61,294 nt of DNA from Verrucomicrobiales bacterium (GTDB taxonomy: Bacteria; Verrucomicrobiota; Verrucomicrobiia; Limisphaerales; CAIMTB01), in assembly GCA_016795425.1 (NCBI GenBank), contig JAEUHG010000144.1:1-61294 (forward strand), read 5' to 3'. Of the stretch, positions 8,737 through 19,570 are shown piece by piece (position 1 is the first letter of the stretch; every line of letters starts with the position of its first letter). A program made the position numbers and the translations under genes. The notes below the pieces were generated by a model, which was not told the DNA's origin, ran no database searches, and saw only the letters and a list, made by a program, of their open reading frames with translations.

Positions 8737-9355
8737 ATGGACGGAACAACGCTCGAGTTCTACTCGGAACATGCCGCGGCGATCGCGGCGCGGTATGCCG
8801 AAGCCGAATGTGTTGCGGCGCGGCATTTTCGCGAAGTCTTCGGGAGCGGGGGGTGCATCCTGGATGTGGGTTGCGGGTCCGGACGAGACCTCCGGGCGCT
8901 GGTTCAGGCCGGTTTCGACGCCGACGGCGTGGATGCCTGCGAGGCGCTCCTGGCCGAAGCGAAGCGCCGGCACCCGACGCTGTCGGGCCGGATCCGAAGG
9001 GATACCCTGCCTGAACTTGGCACCGTTCCTGACGCGAGCCTGGATGGTGTTCTTTGTTGGGCCATGTTGATGCATGTGCCCTCGGAACAACTTCTCGACG
9101 CTCTGCGCCACCTGCGCCGGGTGCTTCGGCCCGGGGGGCGGTTGTTGATTTCCACGCCGCTGCAAGGGCCCAGAGTTGATCCCAGGACGCACCGGGACGA
9201 GGACGGCCGCCTTTTCAACCAGGTGACTCCGGAGGAATTCCGGGCCCTGTTGGAAGGGTTAGGGTTTCGCTATCGGTGCCGGTGGGATACGGCGGATGCT
9301 CTGGGCCGATCAGCGCGGACGTGGGCGACCCAGGCGTTCGCCCTTGAGGGCGCGA

Positions 9356-11539
<2,184 letters not shown>

Positions 11540-11712
11540 GGAGAGTCTCCTGGTAGGGATGGCAGATTCGGCTACTTGGACAGCGATGGGATCGTGATGG
11601 TGATGGTGATCGTGATCGGCTTAACGGCGGTCGAGGAACTGGGTGCAGACGTCCCTGGCCGCAGTGCGAGGCGGTTTCCTGGAAGTAAATCAGGCAGTGT
11701 GGCGTTGTAGAA

Positions 11713-11749
11713 ATGCTTTGTGCCTGTCGGCGCGATAGGCATTGCCTAT
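11713..11749 (-). promoter_or_regulatory. putative OxyR operator upstream of katG
   Basis: The sequence 11735-11749 is ATAG-N7-CTAT, a perfect palindrome (ATAGGC ATT GCCTAT) matching the OxyR half-operator. A degenerate second half is in phase: CTGT at 11724-11727 lies seven bases before the ATAG, and ATGC at 11713-11716 seven bases before that. A TTGTGCC/GGCACAA pair (11718-11724, 11750-11756) encloses the palindrome. The site is 196 bases from the katG start. No oxyR gene is in the window. Confidence 0.5.
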
Positions 11750-11815
11750 GGCACAAGGAAACAACGCCGAACGGATCTGCCGCCACCGGCCGGAGTCCTG
11801 GCGGGCGAGAGGCGG

Positions 11816-11845
11816 TGATGACCCATTCCGGTTAGTGGGTCATCA
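11816..11845 (-). terminator. hairpin over the DUF4159 stop codon
   Basis: A perfect 10-bp stem (TGATGACCCA) with a 10-nt loop spans the stop codon of the DUF4159 gene, with the TAA in the loop. There is no T-tract after it, so intrinsic termination is doubtful. It could protect mRNA ends or be chance. Confidence 0.3.
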
Positions 11846-12794
11846 GGTAAAAGAGGAGGTTGACGGCGAGGGGGTAGGCGGTGCGTTCGGAAAAGCGGTC
11901 GAAAAAGACATCGCTCTCTCCTTCGCGCTCCCATCCGTCGCTCAGGTCGCTGTTATGAACCGCAACCATCAACAACCGGTTGCGTTCGTCAAAGAGGGCG
12001 CGAACGGTCATTGCCACGGATCCTTCGCCGCGATCGACGCGGTGCGGTGTCGACTCCGGGTCGCTGGGTTCGAAGTTTTGGTCCCACAGTTGCAGGGTCG
12101 GCACGCGCAGTTGGTGCATGGGACGGCGCAGATCGTAAACGCAGTGAAACAGGGGGTGGTTGGTGGTCAGTTCGACCCATGCTCGATCGGGAAGTACGCG
12201 AGCTATCTGGCCGGCGAAACCTTCCCATTCGAGCGTGCTCCAGAAGTCGTTCACGAACATGGCCCCACCGCTTTGAAGGTAGTGGCGCATCCGGATGACC
12301 TCTTCCCCGCTCAAGTTCATGTAACCGCCGTGCTCCATGTAAAGGAGCGGAAAGTCATGGAGATCCGGATCGGTGAGTTTGAGCACGCGACCATCGGGAT
12401 CGGTGCGGAGCGAGGTCAATTGCTGGAGCCGCCAGGAGAGATTGAGATCCGCGTCAGGATAATCAACCCACCAGCCGAGGCGGGGACCGAAACCGCGCCG
12501 CGGGGATGGCCCGGGATCGGACTGGAAGATCAGGCGCGCGAAGGTGAAGACATCCCGTTCGAAACCTGGGGCATTCGTCCAATTCGGAGTTTCCGTACTG
12601 TGGGAGGAGGTCTCTCGGGCGGTGCGGACATTTGCCTCGTCGATGGTGCCGCCGTCTTCAATGCGAATGAATTTGCTGGGTCGTACCGCGCGTTCAGGGG
12701 CCGCGGGAGATTGGCCGGGATTTGCCGCGTCGAGTGCGAAGGCACATCCCGCGAGCAGGCCGAGGATCAAATGAACGCATGCGGGCCTGGTCAT
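11832..12794 (-). CDS. DUF4159 family secreted protein
   Basis: The protein has 320 residues from the ATG at 12794, with signal-peptide-like MTRPACVHLILGLLAGCAF; a TTG two codons earlier is an alternative. The body matches DUF4159, with FTFARLIFQSD near residue 90, then WWVDYPDADLN, and the region around LRHYLQSGGAMFVNDFW-like sequence typical of its Rossmann-like fold. DUF4159 proteins occur in Verrucomicrobia and Planctomycetes, often near MoxR-type ATPase clusters. None is adjacent here. Function unknown. Confidence 0.8.
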   Translation of the reverse strand: MTRPACVHLILGLLAGCAFALDAANPGQSPAAPERAVRPSKFIRIEDGGTIDEANVRTARETSSHSTETPNWTNAPGFERDVFTFARLIFQSDPGPSPRRGFGPRLGWWVDYPDADLNLSWRLQQLTSLRTDPDGRVLKLTDPDLHDFPLLYMEHGGYMNLSGEEVIRMRHYLQSGGAMFVNDFWSTLEWEGFAGQIARVLPDRAWVELTTNHPLFHCVYDLRRPMHQLRVPTLQLWDQNFEPSDPESTPHRVDRGEGSVAMTVRALFDERNRLLMVAVHNSDLSDGWEREGESDVFFDRFSERTAYPLAVNLLFYLMTH

Positions 12795-12995
12795 GGGCAA
12801 TGAGCGGGCCCGTGGTAGGAGCGGTTGGTCGGCGCCAATCCGAGGCGGTGACGACCCGCATGAAGGTCCATCATCGACGGCAGCATTCAGGAACCGCGAC
12901 AGGGTTGTCGAGGGGACAACCCACTGGCGCGCCCCAAAGCCCGGACACCGGTGCGGCGTATCGAGGTGGGGGGGCTGGCAGGTGAAAACGCCCGG

Positions 12996-13703
12996 TTACG
13001 GTGCCGTGGCGGGATTCCACGCGTCGACCTGGCGCCCGGGATCAAAAGTGTCCTCAAACCGGCGCACGCTGGCGTGACCGTCGACAAAGGAGAAATTAGA
13101 CCGGGAGATATGGCGCTGTTTGGGGACGTCGACGGCATCCGCCGCGGTCACCCAGAAGTTCGGCATGATGTGGTCGGCGGCCGAGTTATTGTCGGAGAGA
13201 GCGATGGTGGTGACGGGGCGAGGAACTTGGGTGGTGCGGCGCCAGGTTTCAGGCTTGCCGACATAATCATCGTCCGGGCCGAGTTCGAAGTAGACGTTCA
13301 GGCCGTAACTCCAGGGTGTGGTGCGGCGATCGGAAGGGCATCGGTAGACGTCGCGCAGCAGGTTGGTCCATTGTGCGGGCTGGGCGCCGAGGTAGCTGGC
13401 GACACTGCGTCCCCAAGGCACCTGGCCATGGGTGAACGCGGAGTGCTGGCTGCGAGGGAGTTCATCGTCGTGATCCTCCGCGTACATTCGAACGGCGAGT
13501 CCGATTTGGCGGAGGTTGCCGAGGCACTGAACACCGCGGGCGCTGGCCCGCGCATGGCTCAAGGCTGGAAGCAGGAGGGAAGCGAGGGTGGCGACGATGG
13601 CGATGACGACGAGGAGCTCGACGAGTGTGAACCCGCGGTAGCCCTCCGGCTTCCGGAACGGTTTCCGGAAACCGGAGGTGTGCCTTCGAGAACTCCTTGG
13701 CAT
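12996..13703 (-). CDS. prepilin-type protein with N-terminal methylation motif (DUF1559-like, H-X9-DG)
   Basis: The protein has 235 residues from the ATG at 13703. A 25-residue basic leader precedes the class III prepilin motif GFTLVELLVVIAIVATLASLLLPAL, cleaved after G by prepilin peptidase with methylation of F. The C-terminal half has the HISRSNFSFVDGHA box (H-X9-DG) of planctomycete/verrucomicrobial pseudopilins, plus a CLGNLRQIGLA segment. No pilus or secretion-system genes are nearby, so it is an orphan pseudopilin, probably periplasm-facing. The gene upstream ends 20 bases before it, so the two may be co-transcribed. Confidence 0.85.
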   Translation of the reverse strand: MPRSSRRHTSGFRKPFRKPEGYRGFTLVELLVVIAIVATLASLLLPALSHARASARGVQCLGNLRQIGLAVRMYAEDHDDELPRSQHSAFTHGQVPWGRSVASYLGAQPAQWTNLLRDVYRCPSDRRTTPWSYGLNVYFELGPDDDYVGKPETWRRTTQVPRPVTTIALSDNNSAADHIMPNFWVTAADAVDVPKQRHISRSNFSFVDGHASVRRFEDTFDPGRQVDAWNPATAP

Positions 13704-13723
13704 CGTCGACAGCACGTCAGGGC

Positions 13724-14554
13724 TCAGGGTGTCGATCGAAGGCGATAGACCTTGGTGGAGGCCGCCGCGTCGAGAATTACGGTGGGTTGACCGTTGAGAG
13801 TGACGGGGGTGACGTCGACCGGAGTCCAGTTCGCGGCAGGAAGGCTGTCGGCGACTTCGAGTATGTAATTGCCGGTGCTGGGTGCCCAGGCGATGGCGAC
13901 CTTGGCGGCAATCTGGAGTGTCGGACGCCCGTCCGGGACCGTCGACCACGTGAGGGTGAATTCTGTCGAAGCCGTGTTGGCGATTTCGACGCCGGTGGTG
14001 GCGTCGGCGAGGTAGGCGTCAAAGGTTGCCGAGTAGCTATTGGTCCCGGGAGGCGCGGTAAATGTGGGATGGAACATCATGCCGTTCCAAGCGAGGGCGG
14101 CGGGCGAACCCAGAGTGCCGAAAATGGGTTCAAACGCCTTCGGTGCGGTGTTGGCGTAGCGGTAGGCGCCCAGTTCCGGGGAACCGGAGCGTTTGCGCAG
14201 CCAGATCCTGGTGCCGTCCGGCAGCGGGTCGGTCATGGTATTCATGACGAACCCATAGCGACGGCTGAACGCGAGTCCCCGGGCGCTAGGATCGAGAGTT
14301 GAGAACCACGGATCCTCCGGGGCGAAGGAGTCGGCCGGGTTGCTGACCAGCAATGGGGTGAGCTGTGGAATCGTGGGTTCGGCCATGACATGGACACGGC
14401 CGTCGGCGGCCGAGTAGGACACCATGGGCATGACCATGCCGCCCTGCATGGGGACGGCGGTGAGCGTGGCGGCTGGGGTGGAGTCCGCCGCCAGCGCGAG
14501 CAAGGCGGTCAGAACAGGAACTATGGCGGATGATTTCAAACAGGAGCGGTTCAT
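13724..14554 (-). CDS. secreted protein of unknown function with the recurring C-terminal module
   Basis: This 276-residue protein has an N-terminal signal peptide (SSAIVPVLTALLALAADSTPAA). The middle is beta-rich and not recognised. It includes a Met-rich patch (PMQGGMVMPMVSY) and a segment listing values such as DPLPDGTRIWLRKR. The last 55 residues (NYILEVADSLPAANWTPV ... KVYRLRSTP) look like the C-terminal module shared by several secreted proteins in this window. It is followed closely by the pseudopilin gene. Confidence 0.7.
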   Translation of the reverse strand: MNRSCLKSSAIVPVLTALLALAADSTPAATLTAVPMQGGMVMPMVSYSAADGRVHVMAEPTIPQLTPLLVSNPADSFAPEDPWFSTLDPSARGLAFSRRYGFVMNTMTDPLPDGTRIWLRKRSGSPELGAYRYANTAPKAFEPIFGTLGSPAALAWNGMMFHPTFTAPPGTNSYSATFDAYLADATTGVEIANTASTEFTLTWSTVPDGRPTLQIAAKVAIAWAPSTGNYILEVADSLPAANWTPVDVTPVTLNGQPTVILDAAASTKVYRLRSTP

Positions 14555-14785
14555 TCGGATCGATGGATAAAGTTGGATTCAGATTGCCGCGTGTTGTCGC
14601 GGGGAGGGCGACATCCGACTCATGGTGCGAACTGCCCGTCCATGCGGCGACGAGTCGGAATTCAGGGGGAACGAGGAATCGCCTGGGATGGCGCGGTGCC
14701 CACGCTTTTGATGGATGGATGCGATCGGGCAGCCGATCCTTCATCCTATCCCGCGGGTGGCGCGACCGAATCGATTCGAAACAAC

Positions 14786-15175
14786 TCAGGCGATAGGTCG
14801 AGCGCGAGGTCGCGGTTTGGGCGGGGCGTGGGAACGGGTGGAGAAGGCGTCGGACGCAGGGAAGGAGTCCGCTTTGGGCGCAGTCAGGAAGAGAGAGAGC
14901 GGAGCGACCGGCAGGTCGAACTCCAACTTGACTTGGTTCTCGAGCGTGATCGGTGACGAGGTCTTACGCTCGGCTTCCCGCCCGCGTCGAATGGCAAGGC
15001 AAAGGGTGCAGGGGTGAAGACCATCCAACGTTTGGGTGATGGCCTGCCCTATCGGCATCGATTGCGAGAAGCCAGCCAGCATGCGGGTCCAGGCGACGGC
15101 TTGCAGGGCCGCCCAGTCCAGGCCCATGGAAAGGGCCAGGGCCAGGATGATTGCGGTCAGCCGGACTCCGCGCAT
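14786..15175 (-). CDS. small membrane-anchored protein with HPCxLC motif (DUF2946-like)
   Basis: This 129-residue protein has a hydrophobic N-terminus (LTAIILALALSMGLDWAAL) followed by HPCTLCLAI at residues about 54-62. Small exported DUF2946-like proteins share such a CxxC, often near metal-transport genes, none of which are seen here. The C-terminal 25 residues are Pro/Arg-rich (PPKPRPRARPIA). Weak family assignment; expression is likely given the signal and motif. Confidence 0.5.
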   Translation of the reverse strand: MRGVRLTAIILALALSMGLDWAALQAVAWTRMLAGFSQSMPIGQAITQTLDGLHPCTLCLAIRRGREAERKTSSPITLENQVKLEFDLPVAPLSLFLTAPKADSFPASDAFSTRSHAPPKPRPRARPIA

Positions 15176-15268
15176 TGCGCATTCACGGTGATGGGATGGA
15201 GCGAGGCGTCAATGATTGTGTCGTGAGAGGGTGTCGCCAAGCGCCGGCGATCCAGGGACCGTCAGATG

Positions 15269-16858
15269 TCAGGGCTTGGTCGATGGACGCTTTCGCGGTC
15301 GGGATGTCCTGGAATCCAGGCGATCCAGCCAAAGGACGAGGTTGTCGATTACCGCTTCAGGGCCCGCGCGAACTTCGCGGGCGATCGAGGCCCGGTCGGG
15401 ATCGAGTACCTTGATGGATCCCTTCGAGTCGACAGCGACCAAGACCCAATGCCAGCCGAGGCGCTCGGCATCGGCTTTCATGCGCGACCATTCGGCGCTG
15501 GAGAAGCGGAGTGGTAATTCGGAGCGTTTGACCTGTAGGCCGAGTTGGGCGGCTCCGCGGGTGGCGAGTAGATCGAACGAACCGCGGGACGCACGAGATT
15601 GGTAGACGAGATCGAAGCCCATCGCGGAAAGCGCACGCGCTACGCTTTGTTCCGCTTCGTTACCCACCACCGACATAGGAACGACGGTGCCGCCCGGTTG
15701 CCGCCAGCGCAGCCACAGGCCAAACACCGCGTCCGTGAGTTCGTAAAGTCCGTCGGGTCGGCGACGGACGGCGTCCTGCAGTCGGCCGAGGTATCCCACG
15801 GTGGCGCCGGAGGGTGCGCGGATGCGCTTGGCAACGTCAGTAACCGAGCTCGGACCGTCCGCGAGAGCGTTGAGCGTGGCGGCAAGGAACGTGGATCGTC
15901 CGACCAGGGAGAGGTGCTCGTTCTCGAAATAGAGCCCGAGGCGGCCGGTGGACGAGAAGACCAGGTCCTGCAGTGCGGCTTTTAGATCGGACGAGTTTGG
16001 GGCCCGGGGCAGACGTCCGAGGGTTTCGCCGAGCAACTGGAGATAGAAGGGATGCCCGCCGAGGGTATCGTAAGCGACCTCGGCGATCTCGGATGGAATT
16101 GGGCGTTCCGCCGGGCTTTCCCGAGTCAGGAGGGCGATGGCGTCAGTGCGAAGGAAGGGGCCGATCTCCAGGATGGAGAAGTGCTGGAAGAACGGGGAAT
16201 GTTCCTTGTTGAGCAGTTCGAGGAGCAGAGATCGGGCGGAGCCAGAAACGAAATAGGCGACGCGGGAATGTTTCTGCCAATGGCTGCGAAGGAGGGCGAA
16301 GGGATCGAAGCCTCGTCGGGCGGACTCGAGGGCTCCGAGTTCCTGGAATTCATCAAGGGCGACGACCAGATGGAGGTCGAGAGCTTCGGCGGTTTGTTGG
16401 GGCAGTTGAAGCCAGGCGCCCGCGCGCTCGGCCGTCGCCTCACCTTCGCCCAGTTCGAGGATTTCCGTGCGGACCGAGGGTGGGAGCGCGGCGAAGGGTT
16501 GGGATCGCTGGAGCAGGGCCCGATAGGCGGCCGGTTGGCGGGCCAGGCGTTCCGGGGATTCGCCGAGGTCCGGGCCGAAGACCGCATCGACCATCCTCAA
16601 GGCCAGTCGACGGAACACTTCGGTGGAGACAGGCATGGTTTCCTGGATATCGAGATTCACGATGCACAAGCCCGGTCCCGCCTTACGACGCATGGCTTCG
16701 AGGACGAGGCTCGTCTTTCCGATTTTTCGTGGGCCGAGGATGGCGACCCATTTGGGGGCTCCGGCGAGGAGTTGATCGATGGCGTGTTCAAGTTCCTCCC
16801 GTTCGCGGCTGCGGTTGTGGAAAGCGGCTGCGGTGACGGGGGTGCTGGTGCGGAACAT
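15269..16858 (-). CDS. archaeal-type AAA ATPase with Mrr/DUF234-like nuclease tail
   Basis: The protein has 529 residues from the ATG at 16858; a GTG at 16903 would add 15. The N-terminal part resembles the ATPase_2 (PF01637) family: Walker A GPRKIGKTS at residues 42-50, and Walker B HLVVALDEFQEL. The middle carries a winged-helix-like region ending in YELTDAVFGLWLRWRQ, as in DUF234 proteins. The tail has GSFDLLATRGAAQLGLQVKR (residues about 423-446), matching a PD-(D/E)xK core with QxK as in Mrr-like nucleases. Such proteins are common in Archaea and scattered in bacteria; they are suspected of defence or mobile-element roles. A strong palindrome overlaps its promoter. Confidence 0.75.
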   Translation of the reverse strand: MFRTSTPVTAAAFHNRSREREELEHAIDQLLAGAPKWVAILGPRKIGKTSLVLEAMRRKAGPGLCIVNLDIQETMPVSTEVFRRLALRMVDAVFGPDLGESPERLARQPAAYRALLQRSQPFAALPPSVRTEILELGEGEATAERAGAWLQLPQQTAEALDLHLVVALDEFQELGALESARRGFDPFALLRSHWQKHSRVAYFVSGSARSLLLELLNKEHSPFFQHFSILEIGPFLRTDAIALLTRESPAERPIPSEIAEVAYDTLGGHPFYLQLLGETLGRLPRAPNSSDLKAALQDLVFSSTGRLGLYFENEHLSLVGRSTFLAATLNALADGPSSVTDVAKRIRAPSGATVGYLGRLQDAVRRRPDGLYELTDAVFGLWLRWRQPGGTVVPMSVVGNEAEQSVARALSAMGFDLVYQSRASRGSFDLLATRGAAQLGLQVKRSELPLRFSSAEWSRMKADAERLGWHWVLVAVDSKGSIKVLDPDRASIAREVRAGPEAVIDNLVLWLDRLDSRTSRPRKRPSTKP

Positions 16859-16951
16859 AGGAAGGAGCGGAGTCGGGAGAACCGGCGTGGGGCCATGGGA
16901 CACTCGGCGGCACGGCTCCGCGGTTCATGGGACGAGGCTACTAGCTGCGCC

Positions 16952-17003
16952 TCTATAAAGCAATCCTGCAACGTAGCAATGTTGCTACGTTGCAGGATTG
17001 CTT
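16952..17003 (-). promoter_or_regulatory. 46-bp palindrome overlapping a sigma-70-like promoter
   Basis: Bases 16958-17003 are a perfect inverted repeat with 22-bp arms (starting AAGCAATCCTGCAACGTAGC) and a two-base centre. On the minus strand a TTGCTA (16974-16979) and TATAGA (16952-16957) spaced by 16 bases form a good promoter aimed at the ATPase gene. The -35 and whole spacer lie inside the palindrome, so a dimeric repressor or the ATPase itself could block transcription there. No T-tract follows, so it is not a simple terminator. Confidence 0.7.
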
Positions 17004-17044
17004 GCGGAGTGCCGTGCGAAGTGGGCGAGGGCGATGGGCCGAGG

Positions 17045-17076
17045 AAGAAAAGAGGCGCGGCCGCCGGGCCGCGCCT
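17045..17076 (-). terminator. intrinsic terminator of the pseudopilin gene
   Basis: A perfect 10-bp GC stem (AGGCGCGGCC at 17053-17062 and its complement at 17067-17076, 4-nt loop) is followed on the minus strand by CTTTTCTTCC. It lies 27 bases after the stop of the pseudopilin gene. Confidence 0.75.
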
Positions 17077-17102
17077 GGAAAGAGAACCTTTTTTGCGATC
17101 TC

Positions 17103-17972
17103 TCAGCGGCCGTTGGGGCTACCGGGGCTGCAGAACATGCGGTTCTTGGTGGTGAGCTTGGACTCGCGCCGCCATGCGTCGTAGGTGATGTATTCGATGT
17201 GCCCATCGACGGCGAGAACGATGCCGCCCTTCTTGCCGTGGCGTCGGCCGAGGGCACCGTCCAGGTCGGGATCCGGGTAACTGGACCCGTCGTTGTAGCC
17301 GTAGCCGAGAGTCACATTGGCATCGTCAGGCTCCCACATGATGAAGGCATCGGGTTGGAAGTCGGTGAGTTTATAGGAGAGGCCGTCCGGCTTGAGAGAA
17401 CCGAAACCGCAGACGGCGCCGTTCATGACGAACGTAGCCAGCTTATTGCCGCGCGCCTTGAAGGTAGGGGTGTTGGTACGGTCGAGAGGGCAGCGGTAGA
17501 GACGAGGAACGCCGAGGAACGGCCAGAGTTGGCCGCCAAGGTACGGGGCATTGGAGTTGGTGCGGGACGCGGCACTCCAGAGAGCGGGCACGGCATTGTT
17601 GGACGGCGAATAAAGCCAGCCGGGGACCCAGGGTGGATTCCAATTGGGAAAGGAAAGACGATCCCCGTTGTCGCTGGCGTAAAGGTGATCCGCGAGGCCG
17701 ATCTGTTTCTGGTTATTGACGCACATGGTGCGCTGAGCGCGGTCCTTGGCGGCAGCGAGGGCTGGCAGGAGAAGGCTCGCCAGGATGGCGATAATGGCAA
17801 TGACCACCAGCAGTTCGATAAGCGTGAAACCCGTCGCGGCATGCTGGGTAGAGCGGGCGATGGGGCGGGTTTGACGAACCGACGTGGAGCGGGTGCCATC
17901 CAGGAGTTGGCTGGTGCGCACGTCCGCCATCCGGTCCTGTGATCCAGGACCCATCGAAACGTGTCGTTTCAT
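17103..17972 (-). CDS. second prepilin-type protein with N-terminal methylation motif
   Basis: The protein has 289 residues from the ATG at 17972; an ATG at 17954 and an upstream start at 18008 are possible. A long leader of about 48 residues precedes GFTLIELLVVIAIIAILASLLLPAL. The body has CVNNQKQIGLA and a histidine box (HGKKGGIVLAVDGH) with ten instead of nine residues between H and DG. As with the first pseudopilin, there are no assembly genes nearby. It ends before a clear intrinsic terminator and stands alone. Confidence 0.85.
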   Translation of the reverse strand: MKRHVSMGPGSQDRMADVRTSQLLDGTRSTSVRQTRPIARSTQHAATGFTLIELLVVIAIIAILASLLLPALAAAKDRAQRTMCVNNQKQIGLADHLYASDNGDRLSFPNWNPPWVPGWLYSPSNNAVPALWSAASRTNSNAPYLGGQLWPFLGVPRLYRCPLDRTNTPTFKARGNKLATFVMNGAVCGFGSLKPDGLSYKLTDFQPDAFIMWEPDDANVTLGYGYNDGSSYPDPDLDGALGRRHGKKGGIVLAVDGHIEYITYDAWRRESKLTTKNRMFCSPGSPNGR

Positions 17973-18041
17973 GTCGATCACGCTAGTCGAAATCACGACA
18001 CCGCCCAAGGGATTATCCGTGGATCGTCATGAAACTTTTGG

Positions 18042-18689
18042 TTAGGGACCTGGGGCAGTTTTCGTGGAACGAGGGATGTTGGCGGCAACGAGGTGAGGTG
18101 GCACCTCCCCGTCCTTCCAGAAGCGTTGTTCGACGACGTTACCGCTGTTAAGGCGGACTTCTGCCTTGAGGCAGCCGCTTGCATGATAGGCCCGCGAAAA
18201 CCCGTGGGCGACGCCCCGCTTCATTTCCATCTCTTCCGCCAAGATACCGTTCTCGTGCCACCGTCGAAACACGCCTTCGATGCGGCCGTCCATGATGTCG
18301 GCTTCGGATAGCAGCCGCCCATTCGGATGCCATTTGGTTCTTTGGCCATGAGAGATGCCGGAGCGAAAATGTTCGACCACCTGGCGTTGGCCGTCGGGAT
18401 GCCAACCTTCGGAGAGGCCTTCCAGCCGTCCATCGACCACGGTGGAACGCGACTTGCGCACCCCGGATTCGTAAAAGTCGACGAGCATGCCGGTGAAGGG
18501 AATGGAGGGATCGCGCAGCCACCATTGCCCGTCGCGTTGCACGAGATCCGTGCGTGGCATCTCTGCGGGTGCCGGCTCGGTGCGGGCCGGTGGGCGTCGC
18601 CACAGAAGGCTTAGTCCGAAAATACCTATGACGACGAGGGTTGCCAGGGCGACGAGGCGCGGCGAGGCATGCTGTGTCAGGGAGTTCAT
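18042..18689 (-). CDS. membrane-anchored MORN-variant (YwqK-like) repeat protein
   Basis: The protein has 215 residues from the ATG at 18689. An N-terminal membrane anchor (RLVALATLVVIGIFGLSLLW) is followed by four to five repeats of a G.L.G....W..NG pattern: VDGRLEGLSEGWHPDGQ, SGISHGQRTKWHPNGR, MDGRIEGVFRRWHENG and RGVAHGFSRAYHASG. These are MORN-variant repeats found in YwqK-family proteins and in effectors; annotations as antitoxin rest on weak evidence. Only two bases separate it from the preceding TSP3 gene, so it is the last gene of the long secreted-protein operon. Its role there is unknown. Confidence 0.75.
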   Translation of the reverse strand: MNSLTQHASPRLVALATLVVIGIFGLSLLWRRPPARTEPAPAEMPRTDLVQRDGQWWLRDPSIPFTGMLVDFYESGVRKSRSTVVDGRLEGLSEGWHPDGQRQVVEHFRSGISHGQRTKWHPNGRLLSEADIMDGRIEGVFRRWHENGILAEEMEMKRGVAHGFSRAYHASGCLKAEVRLNSGNVVEQRFWKDGEVPPHLVAANIPRSTKTAPGP

Positions 18690-18691
18690 GG

Positions 18692-19546
18692 CTACTGAAC
18701 CTCGACCTTGAAGAAGTAGTTCGCGATGGGGACGTCGGACGGGATGACGGGTTCGACGCGCAGGATTCGGATGTCGGTGGAGGAGTAGGACATCTGGGCG
18801 ACGCCGGCACGGTCGTTGGGATCGCGAAACGGAATGGCAACCCAATGCACCAAATCGGTGGAGGCGTGGACCGTATAGGTTCGGGGAGTGACGACGGTGA
18901 ATTCGAGTAGCGGCACTCCTTGGGCTTGCGGGATCAGGCTGAGACGGAAGCCGCCCTCGGGATCGAAGGCGAAGGTGCCGGCGCGGTATTCATCCAGGTT
19001 GCGAATGCCGTCGCCGTCCGAGTCGTCGTCGGGTCGAATCGAATCGAGGGAGCCTCCCAGTTTGGAGATCAGCAGCCGTTCCCAGTCGTCGGGAAGACCG
19101 TCGTTGTCGGTGTCGATTCCGAGCGTGAGGTCGAGTCGAGTAGTGGCGGCCGGATCGCCCAGGTGGGAAGGGGCACCCACCATTTCGATGGGCAAATAGG
19201 TGGTCTGTCCGATCCGAACTCGGATCCGGAAGGGCAGCGTGGGTTTCAGCGCCGTGGGTTTGTAAGCGTCGGCGGCGATGCCGGAGTCCATGGGGAGGTG
19301 GAGCGAGTAATTCGCCCCGGGTTCGAGTCCCGGCACGATGGACCCGACGAGTTGCACGCCATTGTCGGCTTCGAACAGGATCTTGGCATTCCGCATCGCG
19401 AGGGGTTCGCCGTATTCGTTCCGGACCATGCCGACGAGGCGATGGTGTGGGGCGGGCGGAAAGGCCTCGACCAAGGCGGGAGCAAGCAGGGCGGCGCCAA
19501 GGACGAGCGACAGGCAGTGACCCGCGGGGGTGAAGTGAGTGTTCAT
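18692..19546 (-). CDS. secreted TSP3-type calcium-binding repeat protein
   Basis: This 284-residue protein has a signal peptide (GHCLSLVLGAALLAPALVEA). Residues about 40-110 look like a carboxypeptidase-regulatory or beta-sandwich domain (LVGMVRNEYGEPLAMRNAKILFEA). Near residues 140-180 are two thrombospondin-type-3/EF-like calcium loops (DTDNDGLPDDWE and DSDGDGIRNLDEY). The C-terminus (YTVHASTDLVHWVAIP ... ANYFFKVEVQ) is a copy of the recurring secreted-protein module. It follows the giant gene by 24 bases and precedes the MORN gene by two, which argues for co-transcription. Confidence 0.75.
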   Translation of the reverse strand: MNTHFTPAGHCLSLVLGAALLAPALVEAFPPAPHHRLVGMVRNEYGEPLAMRNAKILFEADNGVQLVGSIVPGLEPGANYSLHLPMDSGIAADAYKPTALKPTLPFRIRVRIGQTTYLPIEMVGAPSHLGDPAATTRLDLTLGIDTDNDGLPDDWERLLISKLGGSLDSIRPDDDSDGDGIRNLDEYRAGTFAFDPEGGFRLSLIPQAQGVPLLEFTVVTPRTYTVHASTDLVHWVAIPFRDPNDRAGVAQMSYSSTDIRILRVEPVIPSDVPIANYFFKVEVQ

Positions 19547-19570
19547 GAGATCGTGATTGCGTGGAGCGGG

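Noticed and set aside
19320..19330. GGTTCGAGTCC, like a tRNA T-loop
   Set aside because: It lies inside the TSP3 coding gene, with no acceptor stem, D-loop or anticodon arm in the surrounding sequence.
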